DNA of 64,000 nucleotides from Hydractinia symbiolongicarpus (GCF_029227915.1 NC_079886.1:27134501-27198500); one strand, 5' to 3'. Shown: positions 1-14,400, numbered from the stretch's first letter. Notes: generated from the sequence alone by a model not told the origin. Program-made: numbers and translations.

Positions 1-61
1 TTTGAAAACTACAAGTCTTATGCGTTTTAGTGGTAAAAAATTTATTTAAAAAATCGTGCGG
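1..61 (+). repeat. Partial monomer at the left edge
   Basis: This is the 3' third of a monomer cut by the window edge. It runs from TTTGAAAACTACAAGTC through the AGTGGTAAAA and AATTT..AAAAAATCG segment to the next monomer start at 62. The array therefore continues leftward beyond the window. Confidence 0.9.
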
Positions 62-2501
62 GAAATGAGTTTACTCCCAGTTTACTTTCTTTGTATACAT
101 TCCACTATACGGGTCAAGCCCGGGATTTACGGCAAATCGCGGGTTTTCGTTTGCCGGCGATTAAACTCCTTTTATTCAGCGTCTCATCAAGAATGAAATC
201 ATTTTTGAAAACAACAAGTCTCATGCGTTTTAGTGGTGAAAAATTAATTTAAAAAATTGTTCGGGAAATGAGTTTACACCCAGTTTACTTTCTTTGTATA
301 CTTTTTGACTATACGGGCCGAATCTGGGATTTACGGGAAATCGCAGGTTTTCGTTTGCCGGAGATTGAACTCCTTTTATTCAGCGTCTCTTCAAAAATGA
401 AATCGTTTTTAAAAACTACAAGTCTCATGCGTTTTAGTGGTGAAAAAATAATTTAAAGAATCGTTCGGGAAATGAGTTCACTCCCTGCGTACTTTCTTTG
501 TATACCTTTGACTATACGGGCCGAATCTGGGATTTACGGGAAATCGCAGGTTTTCGTTTGCCGGAGATTAAACTCCTTTTATTCAGCGTCTCATCAAGAA
601 TGAAATCGTTTTTGAAAACTACAAGTCTTATGCGTTTTAGTGGTAAAAAAATTAATTTAAAAAATCGTGCGGGAAATGAGTTTACTCCCAGTTTACTTTC
701 TTTGTATACATTCCACTATACGGGTCAAGCCCGGGATTTACGGCAAATCGCGGGTTTTCGTTTGCCGGCGATTAAACTCCTTTTATTCAGCGTCTCATCA
801 AAAATAAAATCATTTTTGAAAACTACAAGCCTCATGCGTTTTAGTGGTGAAAAAATAATTTAAGAAATTGTTCGGGAAATGAGTTTACTCCCAGTTTACT
901 TTCTTTGTATACTTTTTGACTATACGGGCCGAATCTGGGATATACGGGAAATCGCAGGTTTTCGTTTGCCGGAGATTGAACTCCTTTTATTCAACGTCTC
1001 ATCAAAAATGAAATCATTTTTGAAAACTACAAGTCTCATGCGTTTTAGTGGTGAAAAAATAATTTAAAGAATCGTTTGGGAAATGAGTTCACTCCCTGCG
1101 TACATTCTTTGTATACTTTTGACTATACGGGCCGAATCTGGGATTTACGGGAAATCGCAGGTTTTCGTTTGCCGGAGATTAAACTCCTTTTATTCAGCGT
1201 CTCATCAAGAATAAAATCGTTTTTGAAAACTACAAGTCTTATGCGTTTTAGTGGTAATAAATTAATTTAAAAAATCGTGCAGGAAATGAGTTTACTCCCA
1301 GTTTACTTTCTTTGTATACATTCCACTATACGGGTCAAGCCCGGGATTTACGGCAAATCGCGAGTTTCGTTTGCCGGCGATTAAACTCCTTTTATTCAGC
1401 GTCTCATCAAAAATGAAATAATTTTTGAAAACTACAAGTCTCATGCGTTTTAGTGGTGAAAAAATAATTTAAAAAATTGTTCGGGAAATGAGGTTACTCC
1501 CAGTTTACTTTCTTTGTATACTTTTTGACTATACGGGCCGAATCTGGGATTTACGGGAAATCGCAGGTTTTCGTTTGCCGGAGATTGAACTCCTTTTATT
1601 CAGCGTCTCTTCAAAAATGAAATCGTTTTTGAAAACTACAAGTCTCATGCGTTTTAGTGGTGAAAAAATAATTTAAAAAATCGTTCGGGAAATGAGTTCA
1701 CTCCCTGCGTACTTTCTTTGTATACTTTTGACTATACGGGCCGAATCTGGGATTTACGGGAAATTGCAGGTTTTCGTTTGCCGGAGATTAAACTCCTTTT
1801 ATTCAGCGTCTTATCAAGAATGAAATCGTTTTTGAAAACTACAAGTCTTATGCGTTTTAGTGGTAAAAAATTAATTTAAAAAATCGTGCGGGAAATGAGT
1901 TTACTCCCAGTTTACTTTCTTTGTATACATTCCACTATACGGCCAAGCCCGGGATTTACGGGAAATCGCGGGTTTTCGTTTGCCGGCGATTAAACTCCTT
2001 TTATTCAGCGTCTCATCAAAAACGAAATCATTTTTGAAAACTACAAGTCTCATGCGTTTTAGTGGTAAAAAATTAATTTAAAAAATCGTTCGGGAAATGA
2101 GTTTACTCCCTAGGTAATTTCTTTGTATACTTTTGACTATACGGGCCAAATCTGGGATTTATGGGAAATCGCGGGTTTTCGTTTGCCGGAGATTAAACAC
2201 CTTTTATTCAGCGTCTCATCAAAAATGAAATCATTTTTAAAAACTACAAGTCTCATGCGTTTTAGTGGTGAAGAAATAATTTAAAAAATCGTTCGGGAAA
2301 TGAGTTCACTCCCTGCGTACTTTCTTTGTATACTTTTGACTATACGGGCCGAATCTGGGATTTACGGGAAATCGCAGGTTTTCGTTTGCCTGAGATTAAA
2401 CTCCTTTTATTCAGCGTCTCATCAAGAATGAAATCGTTTTTGAAAACTACAAGTCTTATGCGTTTTAGTGGTAAAAAATTAATTTAAAAAATCGTGCGGG
2501 A
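62..2501. repeat. 3-monomer higher-order repeat, ~609 bp, four copies
   Basis: The GAGTTCACTCCCTGCG monomer (subfamily III) recurs at 471, 1082, 1691 and 2299, at intervals of 611, 609 and 608 bp. Within each unit the order is a CATTCCAC subfamily I monomer, a CTTTTTGACTATAC monomer and the subfamily III monomer. In the fourth unit the middle position is taken by another type (CCCTAGGTAATTTC with GGCCAAATCTGGG, near 2098), so the unit was changed by conversion or unequal exchange. Confidence 0.8.
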
Positions 2502-5329
2502 AATGAGTTTACTCCCAGTTTACTTTCTTTGTATACATTCCACTATACGGGTCAAGCCCGGGATTTACGGCAAATCGCGGGTTTTCGTTTGCCGGCGATT
2601 AAACTCCTTTTATTTAGCGTCTCATCAAAAATGAAATCATTTTCGAAAACTAAAAGTCTCATGCGTTTTAGTGGTGAAAAAATAATTTAAAGAATCGTTT
2701 GGGAAATCAGTTTACTCCCTGGGTACTTTCTTTGTATACTTTTCACTGTACGGGCCGAGTCCGTGATATACGGAAAATCGCGAGTTTTCGTTTGCCGGAG
2801 ATTAAACTCCTTTTATTCAGCGTCTCATCAAGAATGAAATCGTTTTTGAAAACTACAAGTCTTATGCGTTTTAGTGGTAAAAAATTAATTTAAAAAATCG
2901 TTCGGGAAATGAGTTTTCTCCCAGTTTACTTTCTTCGTATAAATTCGACTATACGGGTCAAGCCCGGGATTTACGGGAACTCTCGGGTTTTCGTTTGCCG
3001 GCGATTAAACTCCTTTTATTCAGCGTCTCATCAAAAATGAAATCATTTTTGAAAACTACAAGTCTCATGCGTTTTAGTGGTGAAAAAAAAATTTAAAAAA
3101 TTGTTCGGGAAATGAGTTTACTCCCAGTTTACTTTCTTTGTATACATTCGACTAAACGGGTCAAGCCCGGGATTTACGTCAAATCGCGGGTTTTCGTTTG
3201 CCGGCGATTAAACTCCTTTTATTCTGCGTCTCATCAAAAGTGAAATCATTTTTGAGAACTAAAAGTCTCATGCGTTTTAGTGGTGAAAAATAATTTAAAG
3301 AATCGTTCGGGAAATGAGTTTACTCCCTGCGTACTTTCTTTGTATACTTTTGACTATACGGGCCAAATCTGGGATTTACGGGAAATCGCGGGTTTTCGTT
3401 TGCCGGAGATTAAACACCTTTTATTCAGCGTCTCATCAAGAATGAAATCGTTTTTGAAAACTACAAGTCTTATGCGTTTTAGTGGTAAAAAATTAATTTA
3501 AAAAATCGTGCGGGAAATGAGTTTACTCCCAGTTTACTTTCTTTGTATACATTCCACTATACGGGTCAAGCCCGGGATTTACGGCAAATCGCGGGTTTTC
3601 GTTTGCCGGCGATTAAACTCCTTTTATTTAGCGTCTCATCAAAAATGAAATCATTTTCGAAAACTAAAAGTCTCATGCGTTTTAGTGGTGAAAAAATAAT
3701 TTAAAGAATCGTTTGGGAAATCAGTTTACTCCCTGGGTACTTTCTTTGTATACTTTTCACTGTACGGGCCGAGTCCGTGATATACGGAAAATCGCAGGTT
3801 TTCGTTTGCCGGAGATTAAACTCCTTTTATTCAGCGTCTCATCAAGAATGAAATCATTTTTGAAAACTACAAGTCTCATGCGCTTTAGTGGTGAAAAAAT
3901 AATTTAAAAAATCGTTCGGGCAATGAGTTTACTCCCAGTTTACTTTCTTTGTATACATTCGACTATACGGGTCAAGCCCGGGATTTACGGCAAATCGCGG
4001 GTTTTCGTTTGCCGGCGATTAAACTCCTTTTATTCAGCGTCTCAACAAAAATAAAATCATTTTTGAAAACTAAAAGTCTCATGCGTTTTAGTGGTGAAAA
4101 AATAATTTAAAGAATCGTTCGGGAAATGAGTTCACTCCCTGCGTACTTTCTTTGTATACTTTTGACTATACGGGCCGAATCTGGGATTTACGGGAAATCG
4201 CAGGTTTTCGTTTGCCGGAGATTAAACTCCTTTTATTCAGCGTCTCATCAAGAATGAAATCGTTTTTGAAAACTACAAGCCTTATGCGTTTTAGTGGTAA
4301 AAAATTAATTTAAAAAATCGTTCGGGAAATGAGTTTTCTCCCAGTTTACTTTCTTCGTATAAATTCGACTATACGGGTCAAGCCCGGGATTTACGGGATC
4401 TCTCGGGTTTTCGTTTGCCGGCGATTAAACTCCTTTTATTCAGCGTCTCATCAAAAATGAAATCATTTTTGAAAACTACAAGTCTCATGCGTTTTAGTGG
4501 TGAAAAAAAAATTTAAAAAATTGTTCGGGAAATGAGTTTACTCCCAGTTTACTTTCTTTGTATACATTCGACTAAACGGGTCAAGCCCGGGATTTACGTC
4601 AAATCGCGGGTTTTCGTTTGCCGGCGATTAAACTCCTTTTATTCAGCGTCTCATCAAAAGTGAAATCATTTTTGAAAACTAAAAGTCTCATGCGTTTTAG
4701 TGGTGAAAAATAATTTAAAGAATCGTTCGGGAAATGAGTTTACTCCCTGCGTACTTTCTTTGTATACTTTTGACTATACGGGCCAAATCTGGGATTTACG
4801 GGAAATCGCGGGTTTTCGTTTCCCGGAGATTAAACACCTTTTATTCAGCGTCTCATCAAAAATGAAATCATTTTTGAAAACTACAAGTCTCATGCGTTTT
4901 AGTGGTGAAAAAATAATTTAAAAAACTGTTCGGGAAATGAGTTTACTCCCAGTTTACTTTCTTTGTATACATTTGACTATACGGCCAAGCCCGGGATTTA
5001 TGGGAAATCGCGGGTTTTCGTTTGCCGGCGATTAAACTCCTTTTATTCAGCGTCTCATCAAAAACGAAATCATTTTTGAAAACTACAAGTCTCATGCGTT
5101 TTAGTGGTGAAAAACAATTTAAAGAATCGTTCGGGAAATGAGTTTACTCCCAGTTTACTTTCTTTGTATACATTTGACAATACGGGTCAAGCCCGGCATT
5201 TACGGGAACTCCCGGGTTTTTGTTTGCCGGCGATTAAACTCCTTTTATTCAGCGTCTCATCAAAAATGAAATCATTTTTGAAAAATACAAGTCTCATGCG
5301 TTTTAGTGGTGAAAAAATAATTTAAAAAA
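2502..5329. repeat. Mixed block with 5- and 7-monomer periods (1,014 and 1,420 bp)
   Basis: Subfamily IV monomers near 2699 and 3713 are 1,014 bp apart. A marker monomer with GAGTTTTCTCCC and TTCTTCGTATAAATTCG occurs at 2911 and 4331, 1,420 bp apart, and the flanking monomers follow the same spacing. The two periods overlap, so the block looks like a 7-monomer duplication with an internal 5-monomer spacing rather than a clean tandem unit. Confidence 0.7.
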
Positions 5330-7735
5330 TTGTTCGGGAAATGAGTTTACTTCCAGTTTACTTTCTTTGTATACATTCGACTATACGGCCAAGCCCGGGA
5401 TTTATGGGAAATCGCGGGTTTTCGTTTGCCGGCGATTAAACTCCTTTTATTCAGCGTCTCATCAAAAACGAAATCATTTTTGAAAACTACAAGTCTCATG
5501 CGTTTTAGTGGTGAAAAACAATTTAAAGAATCGTTCGGGAAATGAGTTTACTCCCTGGGTACTTTCTTTGTATACGTTCGACTATACGGGTCAAGCCCGG
5601 GATTTACGGCAAATCGCGGGTTTTCGTTTGCCGGCGATTAAACTCCTTTTATTCAGCGTCTCATCAAAAATGAAATCATTTTTGAAAACTACAAGTCTCA
5701 TGCGTTTTAGTGGTGAAGAAATAATTTAAAAAATCGTTCGGGAAATGAGTTTACTCCCTAGGTAATTTCTTTGTATACATTTGACTATACGGCCAAGCCC
5801 GGGATTTATGGGAAATCGCGGGTTTTCGTTTGCCGGCGATTAAACTCCTTTTATTCAGCGTCTCATCAAAAACGAAATCATTTTTGAAAACTACAAGTCT
5901 CATGCGTTTTAGTGGTGAAAAATAATTTAAAGAATTGTTCGGGAAATGAATTTACTCCCAGTTTACTTTCTTTGTATACATTCGACTAAACGGGTCAAGC
6001 CCGGGATTTACGTCAAATCGCGGGTTTTCGTTTGCCGGCGATTAAACTCCTTTTATTCAGCGTCTCATCAAAAGTGAAATCATTTTTGAAAACTAAAAGT
6101 CTCATGCGTTTTAGTGGTGAAAAATAATTTAAAGAATCGTTCGGGAAATGAGTTTACTCCCTGCGTACTTTCTTTGTATACTTTTGACTATACGGGCCAA
6201 ATCTGGGATTTACGGGAAATCGCGGGTTTTCGTTTACCGGAGATTAAACACCTTTTATTCAGCGTCTCATCAAGAATGAAATCTTTTTGAAAACTACAAG
6301 TCTCATGCGTTTTAGTGGTAAAAAATTAATTTAAAAAATCGTTCGGGAAATGAGTTTTCTCCCAGTTTACTTTCTTCGTATAAATTCGACTATACGGGTC
6401 AAGCCCGGGATTTACGGGAACTCTCGGGTTTTCGTTTGCCGGCGATTAAACTCTTTTTATTCAGCGTCTCATCAGAAATGAAATCATTTTTGAAAACTAC
6501 AAGTCTCATGCGTTTTAGTGGTGAAAAAATAATTTAAAAAATTGTTCGGGAAATGAGTTTACTTCCAGTTTACTTTCTTTGTATACATTCGACTATACGG
6601 CCAAGCCCGGGATTTATGGGAAATCGCGGGTTTTCGTTTGCCGGCGATTAAACTCCTTTTATTCAGCGTCTCATCAAAAACGAAATCATTTTTGAAAACT
6701 ACAAGTCTCATGCGTTTTAGTGGTGAAAAACAATTTAAAGAATCGTTCGGGAAATGAGTTTACTCCCTGGGTACTTTCTTTGTATACGTTCGACTATACG
6801 GGTCAAGCCCGGGATTTACGGCAAATCGCGGGTTTTCGTTTGCCGGCGATTAAACTCCTTTTATTCAGCGTCTCATCAAAAATGAAATCATTTTTGAAAA
6901 CTACAAGTCTCATGCGTTTTAGTGGTGAAGAAATAATTTAAAAAATCGTTCGGGAAATGAGTTTACTCCCTAGGTAATTTCTTTGTATACATTTGACTAT
7001 ACGGCCAAGCCCGGGATTTATGGGAAATCGCGGGTTTTCGTTTGCCGGCGATTAAACTCCTTTTATTCAGCGTCTCATCAAAAACGAAATCATTTTTGAA
7101 AACTACAAGTCTCATGCGTTTTAGTGGTGAAAAATAATTTAAAGAATTGTTCGGGAAATGAATTTACTCCCAGTTTACTTTCTTTGTATACATTCGACTA
7201 AACGGGTCAAGCCCGGGATTTACGTCAAATCGCGGGTTTTCGTTTGCCGGCGATTAAACTCCTTTTATTCAGCGTCTCATCAAAAGTGAAATCATTTTTG
7301 AAAACTAAAAGTCTCATGCGTTTTAGTGGTGAAAAATAATTTAAAGAATCGTTCGGGAAATGAGTTTACTCCCTGCGTACTTTCTTTGTATACTTTTGAC
7401 TATACGGGCCAAATCTGGGATTTACGGGAAATCGCGGGTTTTCGTTTACCGGAGATTAAACACCTTTTATTCAGCGTCTCATCAAGAATGAAATCTTTTT
7501 GAAAACTACAAGTCTCATGCGTTTTAGTGGTAAAAAATTAATTTAAAAAATCGTTCGGGAAATGAGTTTTCTCCCAGTTTACTTTCTTCGTATAAATTCG
7601 ACTATACGGGTCAAGCCCGGGATTTACGGGAACTCTCGGGTTTTCGTTTGCCGGCGATTAAACTCTTTTTATTCAGCGTCTCATCAGAAATGAAATCATT
7701 TTTGAAAACTACAAGTCTTATGCGTTTTAGTGGTG
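5330..7735. repeat. 6-monomer higher-order repeat, 1,212 bp, two copies
   Basis: The TTTACTTCCAG marker at 5349 and 6561 is 1,212 bp apart. The same offset holds for GAAAAACAATTT (5513 and 6725), GAATTTACTCCC, a one-base-short AAATCTTTTTG, and CATCAGAAATG. The match fails near 7738, where the next monomer has GAAAAAAAAATTT. The two copies look almost identical by eye, which implies a recent duplication. Confidence 0.82.
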
Positions 7736-9777
7736 AAAAAAAAATTTAAAAAATTGTTCGGGAAATGAGTTTACTCCCAGTTTACTTTCTTTGTATACAT
7801 TCGACTAAACGGGTCAAGCCCGGGATTTACGTCAAATCGCGGGTTTTCGTTTGCCGGCGATTAAACTCCTTTTATTCAGCGTCTCATCAAAAGTGAAATC
7901 ATTTTTGAAAACTAAAAGTCTCATGCGTTTTAGTGGTGAAAAATAATTTAAAGAATCGTTCGGGAAATGAGTTTACTCCCTGCGTACTTTCTTTGTATAC
8001 TTTTGACTATACGGGCCAAATATGGGATTTACGGGAAATCGCGGGTTTTCGTTTGCCGGAGATTAAACACCTTTTATTTAGCGTCTCATCAAGAATGAAA
8101 TCTTTTTGAAAACTACAAGTCTCATGCGTTTTAGTGGTAAGAAATTAATTTAATAAATCGTTCGGGAAATGAGTTTACTCCCAGTTTACTTTCTTTGTAT
8201 ACATTCGACTATACGGGCCGAGTCTGGGATTTACGGGAAATCGCGGGTTTTCGTTTGCCGGAGTTTAAACTCCTTTTATTCAGCGTCTCATCAAGAATGA
8301 AATCGTTTTTGAAAACTACAAATCTTATGCGTTTTAGTGGTAAAAAGTTAATTTAAAAAATCATTCGGGAAATGAGTTTACTCCCAGTTTACTTTCTTTG
8401 TATACATTTGACTATACGGGTCAAGCCCGGCATTTACGGGAACTCCCGGGTTTTTGTTTGCTGGCGATTAAACTCCTTTTATTCAGCGTCTCATCAAAAA
8501 TGAAATCATTTTTGAAAACTACAAGTCTCATGCGTTTTAGTGGTGAAAAAATAATTTAAAAAATTGTTCGGGAAATGAGTTTACTCCCAGTTTACTTTCT
8601 TTGTATACATTCGACTATACGGCCAAGCCCGGGATTTATGGGAAATCGCGGGTTTTCGTTTGCCGGCGATTAAACTCCTTTTATTCAGCGTCTCATCAAA
8701 AACGAAATCATTTTTGAAAACTACAAGTCTCATGCGTTTTAGTGGTGAAAAACAATTTAAAGAATCGTTCGGGAAATGAGTTTACTCCCTGGGTACTTTC
8801 TTTGTATACGTTCGACTATACGGGTCAAGCCCGGGATTTACGGGAAATCGCGGGTTTTCGTTTGCCAGAGATTAAACTCCTTTTATTCAGCGTCTCATCA
8901 AAAATGAAATCGTTTTTGAAAACTACAAATCTTATGCGTTTTAGTGGTAAAAAGTTAATTTAAAAAATCATTCGGGAAATGAGTTTACTCCCAGTTTACT
9001 TTCTTTGTATACATTTGACTATACGGGTCAAGCCCGGCATTTACGGGAACTCCCGGGTTTTTGTTTGCCGGCGATTAAACTCCTTTTATTCAGCGTCTCA
9101 TCAAAAATAAAATCATTTTTGAAAACTACAAGTCTCATGCGTTTTAGTGGTAAAAAAATAATTTAAAAAATTGTTCGGGAAATGAGTTTACTCCCAGTTT
9201 ACTTTCTTTGTATACATTCGACTATACGGCCAAGCCCGGGATTTATGGGAAATCGCGGGTTTTCGTTTGCCGGCGATTAAACTCCTTTTATTCAGCGTCT
9301 CATCAAAAACGAAATCATTTTTGAAAACTACAAGTCTCATGCGTTTTAGTGGTGAAAAACAATTTAAAGAATCGTTCGGGAAATGAGTTTACTCCCTGGG
9401 TACTTTCTTTGTATACGTTCGACTATACGGGTCAAGCCCGGGATTTACGGCAAATCGCGGGTTTTCGTTTGCCGGCGATTAAACTCCTTTTATTCAGCGT
9501 CTCATCAAAAATGAAATCATTTTTGAAAACTACAAGTCTCATGCGTTTTAGTGGTGAAGAAATAATTTAAAAAATCGTTCGGGAAATGAGTTTACTCCCT
9601 AGGTAATTTCTTTGTATACATTCGACTATACGGCCAAGCCCGGGATTTATGGGAAATCGCGGGTTTTCGTTTGCCTGCGATTAAACTCCTTTTATTCAGC
9701 GTCTCATCAAAAACGAAATCATTTTTTAAAACTACAAGTCTCATGCGTTTTAGTGGTGAAAAATAATTTAAAGAATC
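7736..9777. repeat. Mixed monomers with a 3-monomer unit of 607 bp, two copies
   Basis: The first monomers (7.74-8.16 kb) resemble part of the preceding 6-monomer unit. The marker GGTAAAAAGTTAATTT then recurs 607 bp apart (near 8341 and 8948), as does GAAAAACAATTT (near 8747 and 9354). The monomers carry GGGAACTCCCGGG followed by TTTTTGTTTG in place of AAATCGCGGG and TTTTCGTTTG. Confidence 0.7.
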
Positions 9778-11401
9778 GTTCGGGAAATGAGTTTACTCCC
9801 TGGGTACTTTCTTTGTATACATTTGACTATACGGGCCAAGCCCGGGATTTACGGCAAATCGCGGGTTTTGGTTTGCCGGCGATCAAACTCCTTTTATTCA
9901 GCGTCTCATCAAAAATGAAATCATTTTTGAAAACTACAAGTCTCATGCGTTTTAGTGGTAAAGAAATAATTTAAAAAATCGTTCGGCAAATGAGTTTACT
10001 CCCTGGGTATTTTCTTTGTATATATTCGACTATACGGCCAAGCCCGGGATTTACGGGAAATCGCGGGTTTTCGTTTGCCGGCGATTAAACTCCTTTTATT
10101 CAGCGTCTCATCAAAAACGAAATCATTTTTGAAAACTACAAGTCTCATGCGTTTTAGTGGTGAAAAATAATTTAAAGAATCGTTCGGAAAATGAGTTTAC
10201 TCCCTGGGTACTTTCTTTGTATACTTTTGACTATACGGGCCAAGCCCGGGATTTACGGGAAATCGCGGGTTTTCGTTTGCCGGCGATTATATTTCTTTTA
10301 TTCAGCGTCTCAATAAAAATTAAATCATTTTTGAAAAGTACAAGTCTCATGCGTTTTAGTGGTTAAAATATAATTTAAAGAATCGTTCGGGAAATGAGTT
10401 TACTCTCTGCGTACTTTCTTTGTATACTTTTGACTATACGGGCTGGGTCCGGGATTTACGGGAAATCGCGGGTTTTCCTTTGCCGGAGATTATACTCCCT
10501 TTATTCAGCGTCTCATCAAAAATGAAATCATTTTTAAAAAATTACAAGTCTCATGCGTTTTAGTGGTGAAGAAATAATTTTAAAAAATCGTTCGGGAAAT
10601 GAGTTTACTCCCTGGGTACTTTCTTTGTATACATTTGACTATACGGGCCAAGCCCGGGATTTACGGCAAATCGCGGGTTTTGGTTTGCCGGCGATCAAAC
10701 TCCTTTTATTCAGCGTCTCATCAAAAATGAAATCATTTTTGAAAACTACAAGTCTCATGCGTTTTAGTGGTAAAGAAATAATTTAAAAAATCGTTCGGCA
10801 AATGAGTTTACTCCCTGGGTATTTTCTTTGTATATATTCGACTATACGGCCAAGCCCGGGATTTACGGGAAATCGCGGGTTTTCGTTTGCCGGCGATTAA
10901 ACTCCTTTTATTCAGCGTCTCATCAAAAACGAAATCATTTTTGAAAACTACAAGTCTCATGCGTTTTAGTGGTGAAAAATAATTTAAAGAATCGTTCGGA
11001 AAATGAGTTTACTCCCTGGGTACTTTCTTTGTATACTTTTGACTATACGGGCCAAGCCCGGGATTTACGGGAAATCGCGGGTTTTCGTTTGCCGGCGATT
11101 ATATTTCTTTTATTCAGCGTCTCAATAAAAATTAAATCATTTTTGAAAAGTACAAGTCTCATGCGTTTTAGTGGTTAAAATATAATTTAAAGAATCGTTC
11201 GGGAAATGAGTTTACTCTCTGCGTACTTTCTTTGTATACTTTTGACTATACGGGCTGGGTCCGGGATTTACGGGAAATCGCGGGTTTTCCTTTGCCGGAG
11301 ATTATACTCCCTTTATTCAGCGTCTCATCAAAAATGAAATCATTTTTAAAAAATTACAAGTCTCATGCGTTTTAGTGGTGAAGAAATAATTTTAAAAAAT
11401 C
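9778..11401. repeat. 4-monomer higher-order repeat, 812 bp, two nearly identical copies
   Basis: The copies are 9778-10589 and 10590-11401. Shared rare variants fix the offset at 812 bp: GGGTTTTGGTTTGCC, GTATATATTCG, CGTTCGGAAAATGAG, GATTATATTTC with CAATAAAAATTAAATC, CGGGCTGGGTCC, and TTTAAAAAATTACAAG. The block ends where the second copy reads into GGTAATTTC with GTATCCATTCG. It is one of the clearest recent tandem duplications in the left half. Confidence 0.88.
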
Positions 11402-14400
11402 GTTCGGGAAATGAGTTTACTCCCTGGGTAATTTCTTTGTATCCATTCGACTATACGGCCAAGCCCGGGATTTACGGGAAATCGCGGGTTTTCGTTTGCC
11501 GGCGATTAAACTCCTTTTATTCAGCGTCTTATCAAAAGCGAAATCATTTTTGAGAACTACAAGTTTCATGCGTTTTAGTGGTGAAAAATAATTTAAAGAA
11601 TCGTCCGGGAAATGAGTTTACTACCTGGGTACTTTCTTTGTATACGTTCGACTATACGGGTCAAGCCCGGGATTTACGGCAAATCGCGGGTTTTCGTTTG
11701 CCGGCGATTAAACTCCTTTTATTCAGCGTCTCATCAAAAATGAAATCATTTTTGAAAACTACAAGTCTCATGCGTTTTAGTGGTGAAGAAATAATTTAAA
11801 AAATCGTTCGGGAAATGAGTTTACTCCCTGGGTAATTTCTTTGTATACATTAGACTATACGGCCAATCCCGGGATTTACGGGAAATCGCGGGTTTTCGTT
11901 TGCCGGCGATTAAAATCCTTTTATTCAGCGTCTCATCAAAAACGAAATCATTTTTGAAAACTACAAGTCTCATGCGTTTTAGTGGTGAAAAATAATTTAA
12001 AGAATCGTTCGGGAAATGAGTTCACTCCCTGGGTACTTTATTTGTATACATTTGACTATACGGGCCAAGCCCGGGATTTACGGGAAATCGCGGGTTTTCG
12101 TTTACCGGCGATTAAATTTCTTTTATTCAGCGTCTCATCAAAAGTGAAATCATTTTTGAAAACTACAAGTCTCATGCGTTTTAGTGGTGAAAAAATAATT
12201 TAAAAAATCGTTCGGGAAATGAGTTTACTCCTGGGTACTTTCTTTGTATACATTCGACTATACGGGCCGATTCCAGGATATACGGGAAATCGCGGGTTTT
12301 CGTTTGCCAGCGATTAAACTCCTTTTATTCAGCGTCTCATCAAAAATGAAATCATTTTTGAAAACTACAAGTCTCATGCGTTTTAGTGGTGAAAAAATAA
12401 TTTAAAGATTCGTTCGGGAAATGTGTTTACTCCCTGGGTACTTTCTTTGTATACTTTTGACTATACGGGCCGAGTCCTGGATTTACGGGAAATTGCGGGT
12501 TTTCGTTTGCCGGCGATTAAACTCCTTTTATTCAGCGTCTCATCAAAAACGAAATCGTTTTTTAAAACTACAAGTCTTATGCGTTTTAGTGGTAAAAAAT
12601 TATTTAAAGAATCCTTCTGGAAATGAGTTTACTCCCTGCGTACTTTCTTTGTATACTTTTGACTATACGGGCCGAATATGGGATTTACGGGAAATCGCGG
12701 GTTTTCGTTTGCCGGAGATTAAACTCCTTTTTATTCAGCGTCTCATCAAGAATGAAATCATTTTTGAAAACTACAAGTCTCATGCGTTTTAGTGGTGAAA
12801 AAATAATTTAAAGAATCGTTCGGGAAATGAGTTTACTCCCTGGGTACTTTCTTTGTATACTTTTCACTGTACGGGCCGAGTCCGTGATATACGGAAAATC
12901 GCGGGTTTTCGTTTGCCGGCGATTAAACTTCTTTTATTCAGTGTCTGATCAAAAACGAAATCGTTTTTGAAAACTACAAGTCTCATGCGTTTTAGTGGTA
13001 AGAAATTAATTTAAAAAATCGTTCGGGAATTGAGTTTACTCCCTGGGTACTTTCTTTGTATACGTTCGACTATACAGGTCAAGCCCGGGATTTACGGCAA
13101 ATCGCGGGTTTTCGTTTGCCGGCGATTAAACTCCTTTTATTCAGCGTCTCATCAAAAATGAAATCATTTTTAACAACTACAAGTCTCATGCGTTTTAGTG
13201 GTGAAGAAATAATTTAAAAAGTCGTTCGGGAAATGAGTTTACGCCCTGGGTAATTTCTTTGTATACATTCGACTATACGGCCAAGCCCGGGATTTACGGG
13301 AAATCGCGGGTTTTCGTTTTCCGGCGATTAAACTCCTTTTATTCAGCGTCTCATCAAAAACGAAATCATTTTTGAAAACTACAAGTCTCATGCGTTTTAG
13401 TGGTGAAAAATAATTTAAAGAATCGTTCAGGAAATGAGTTCACTCCCTGGGTACTTTCTTTGTATACATTTGACTATACGGGTCAAGCCCGGGATTTACG
13501 GCAAATCGCGGGTTTTCGTTTGCTGCGATTAAACTCCTTTTATTCAGCGTCTCATCAAAAATGAAATCATTTTTAACAACTACAAGTCTCATGCGTTTTA
13601 GTGGTGAAGAAATAATTTAAAAAGTCGTTCGGGAAATGAGTTTACGCCCTGGGTAATTTCTTTGTATACATTCGACTATACGGCCAAGCCCGGGATTTAC
13701 GGGAAATCGCGGGTTTTCGTTTTCCGGCGATTAAACTCCTTTTATTCAGCGTCTCATCAAAAACGAAATCATTTTTGAAAACTACAAGTCTCATGCGTTT
13801 TAGTGGTGAAAAATAATTTAAAGAATCGTTCAGGAAATGAGTTCACTCCCTGGGTACTTTCTTTGTATACATTTGACTATACGGGTCAAGCCCGGGATTT
13901 ACGGCAAATCGCGGGTTTTCGTTTGCTGCGATTAAACTCCTTTTATTCAGCGTCTCATCAAAAATGAAATCATTTTTAACAACTACAAGTCTCATGCGTT
14001 TTAGTGGTGAAGAAATAATTTAAAAAGTCGTTCGGGAAATGAGTTTACGCCCTGGGTAATTTCTTTGTATACATTCGACTATACGGCCAAGCCCGGGATT
14101 TACGGGAAATCGCGGGTTTTCGTTTTCCGGCGATTAAACTCCTTTTATTCAGCGTCTCATCAAAAACGAAATCATTTTTGAAAACTACAAGTCTCATGCG
14201 TTTTAGTGGTGAAAAATAATTTAAAGAATCGTTCAGGAAATGAGTTCACTCCCTGGGTACTTTCTTTGTATACATTTGACTATACGGGCCAAGCCCGGGA
14301 TTTACAGGAAATCGCGGGTTTTCGTTTACCGGCGATTAAATTTCTTTTATTCAGCGTCTCATCAAAAATGAAATCATTTTTGAAAACTATAAGTCTCATG

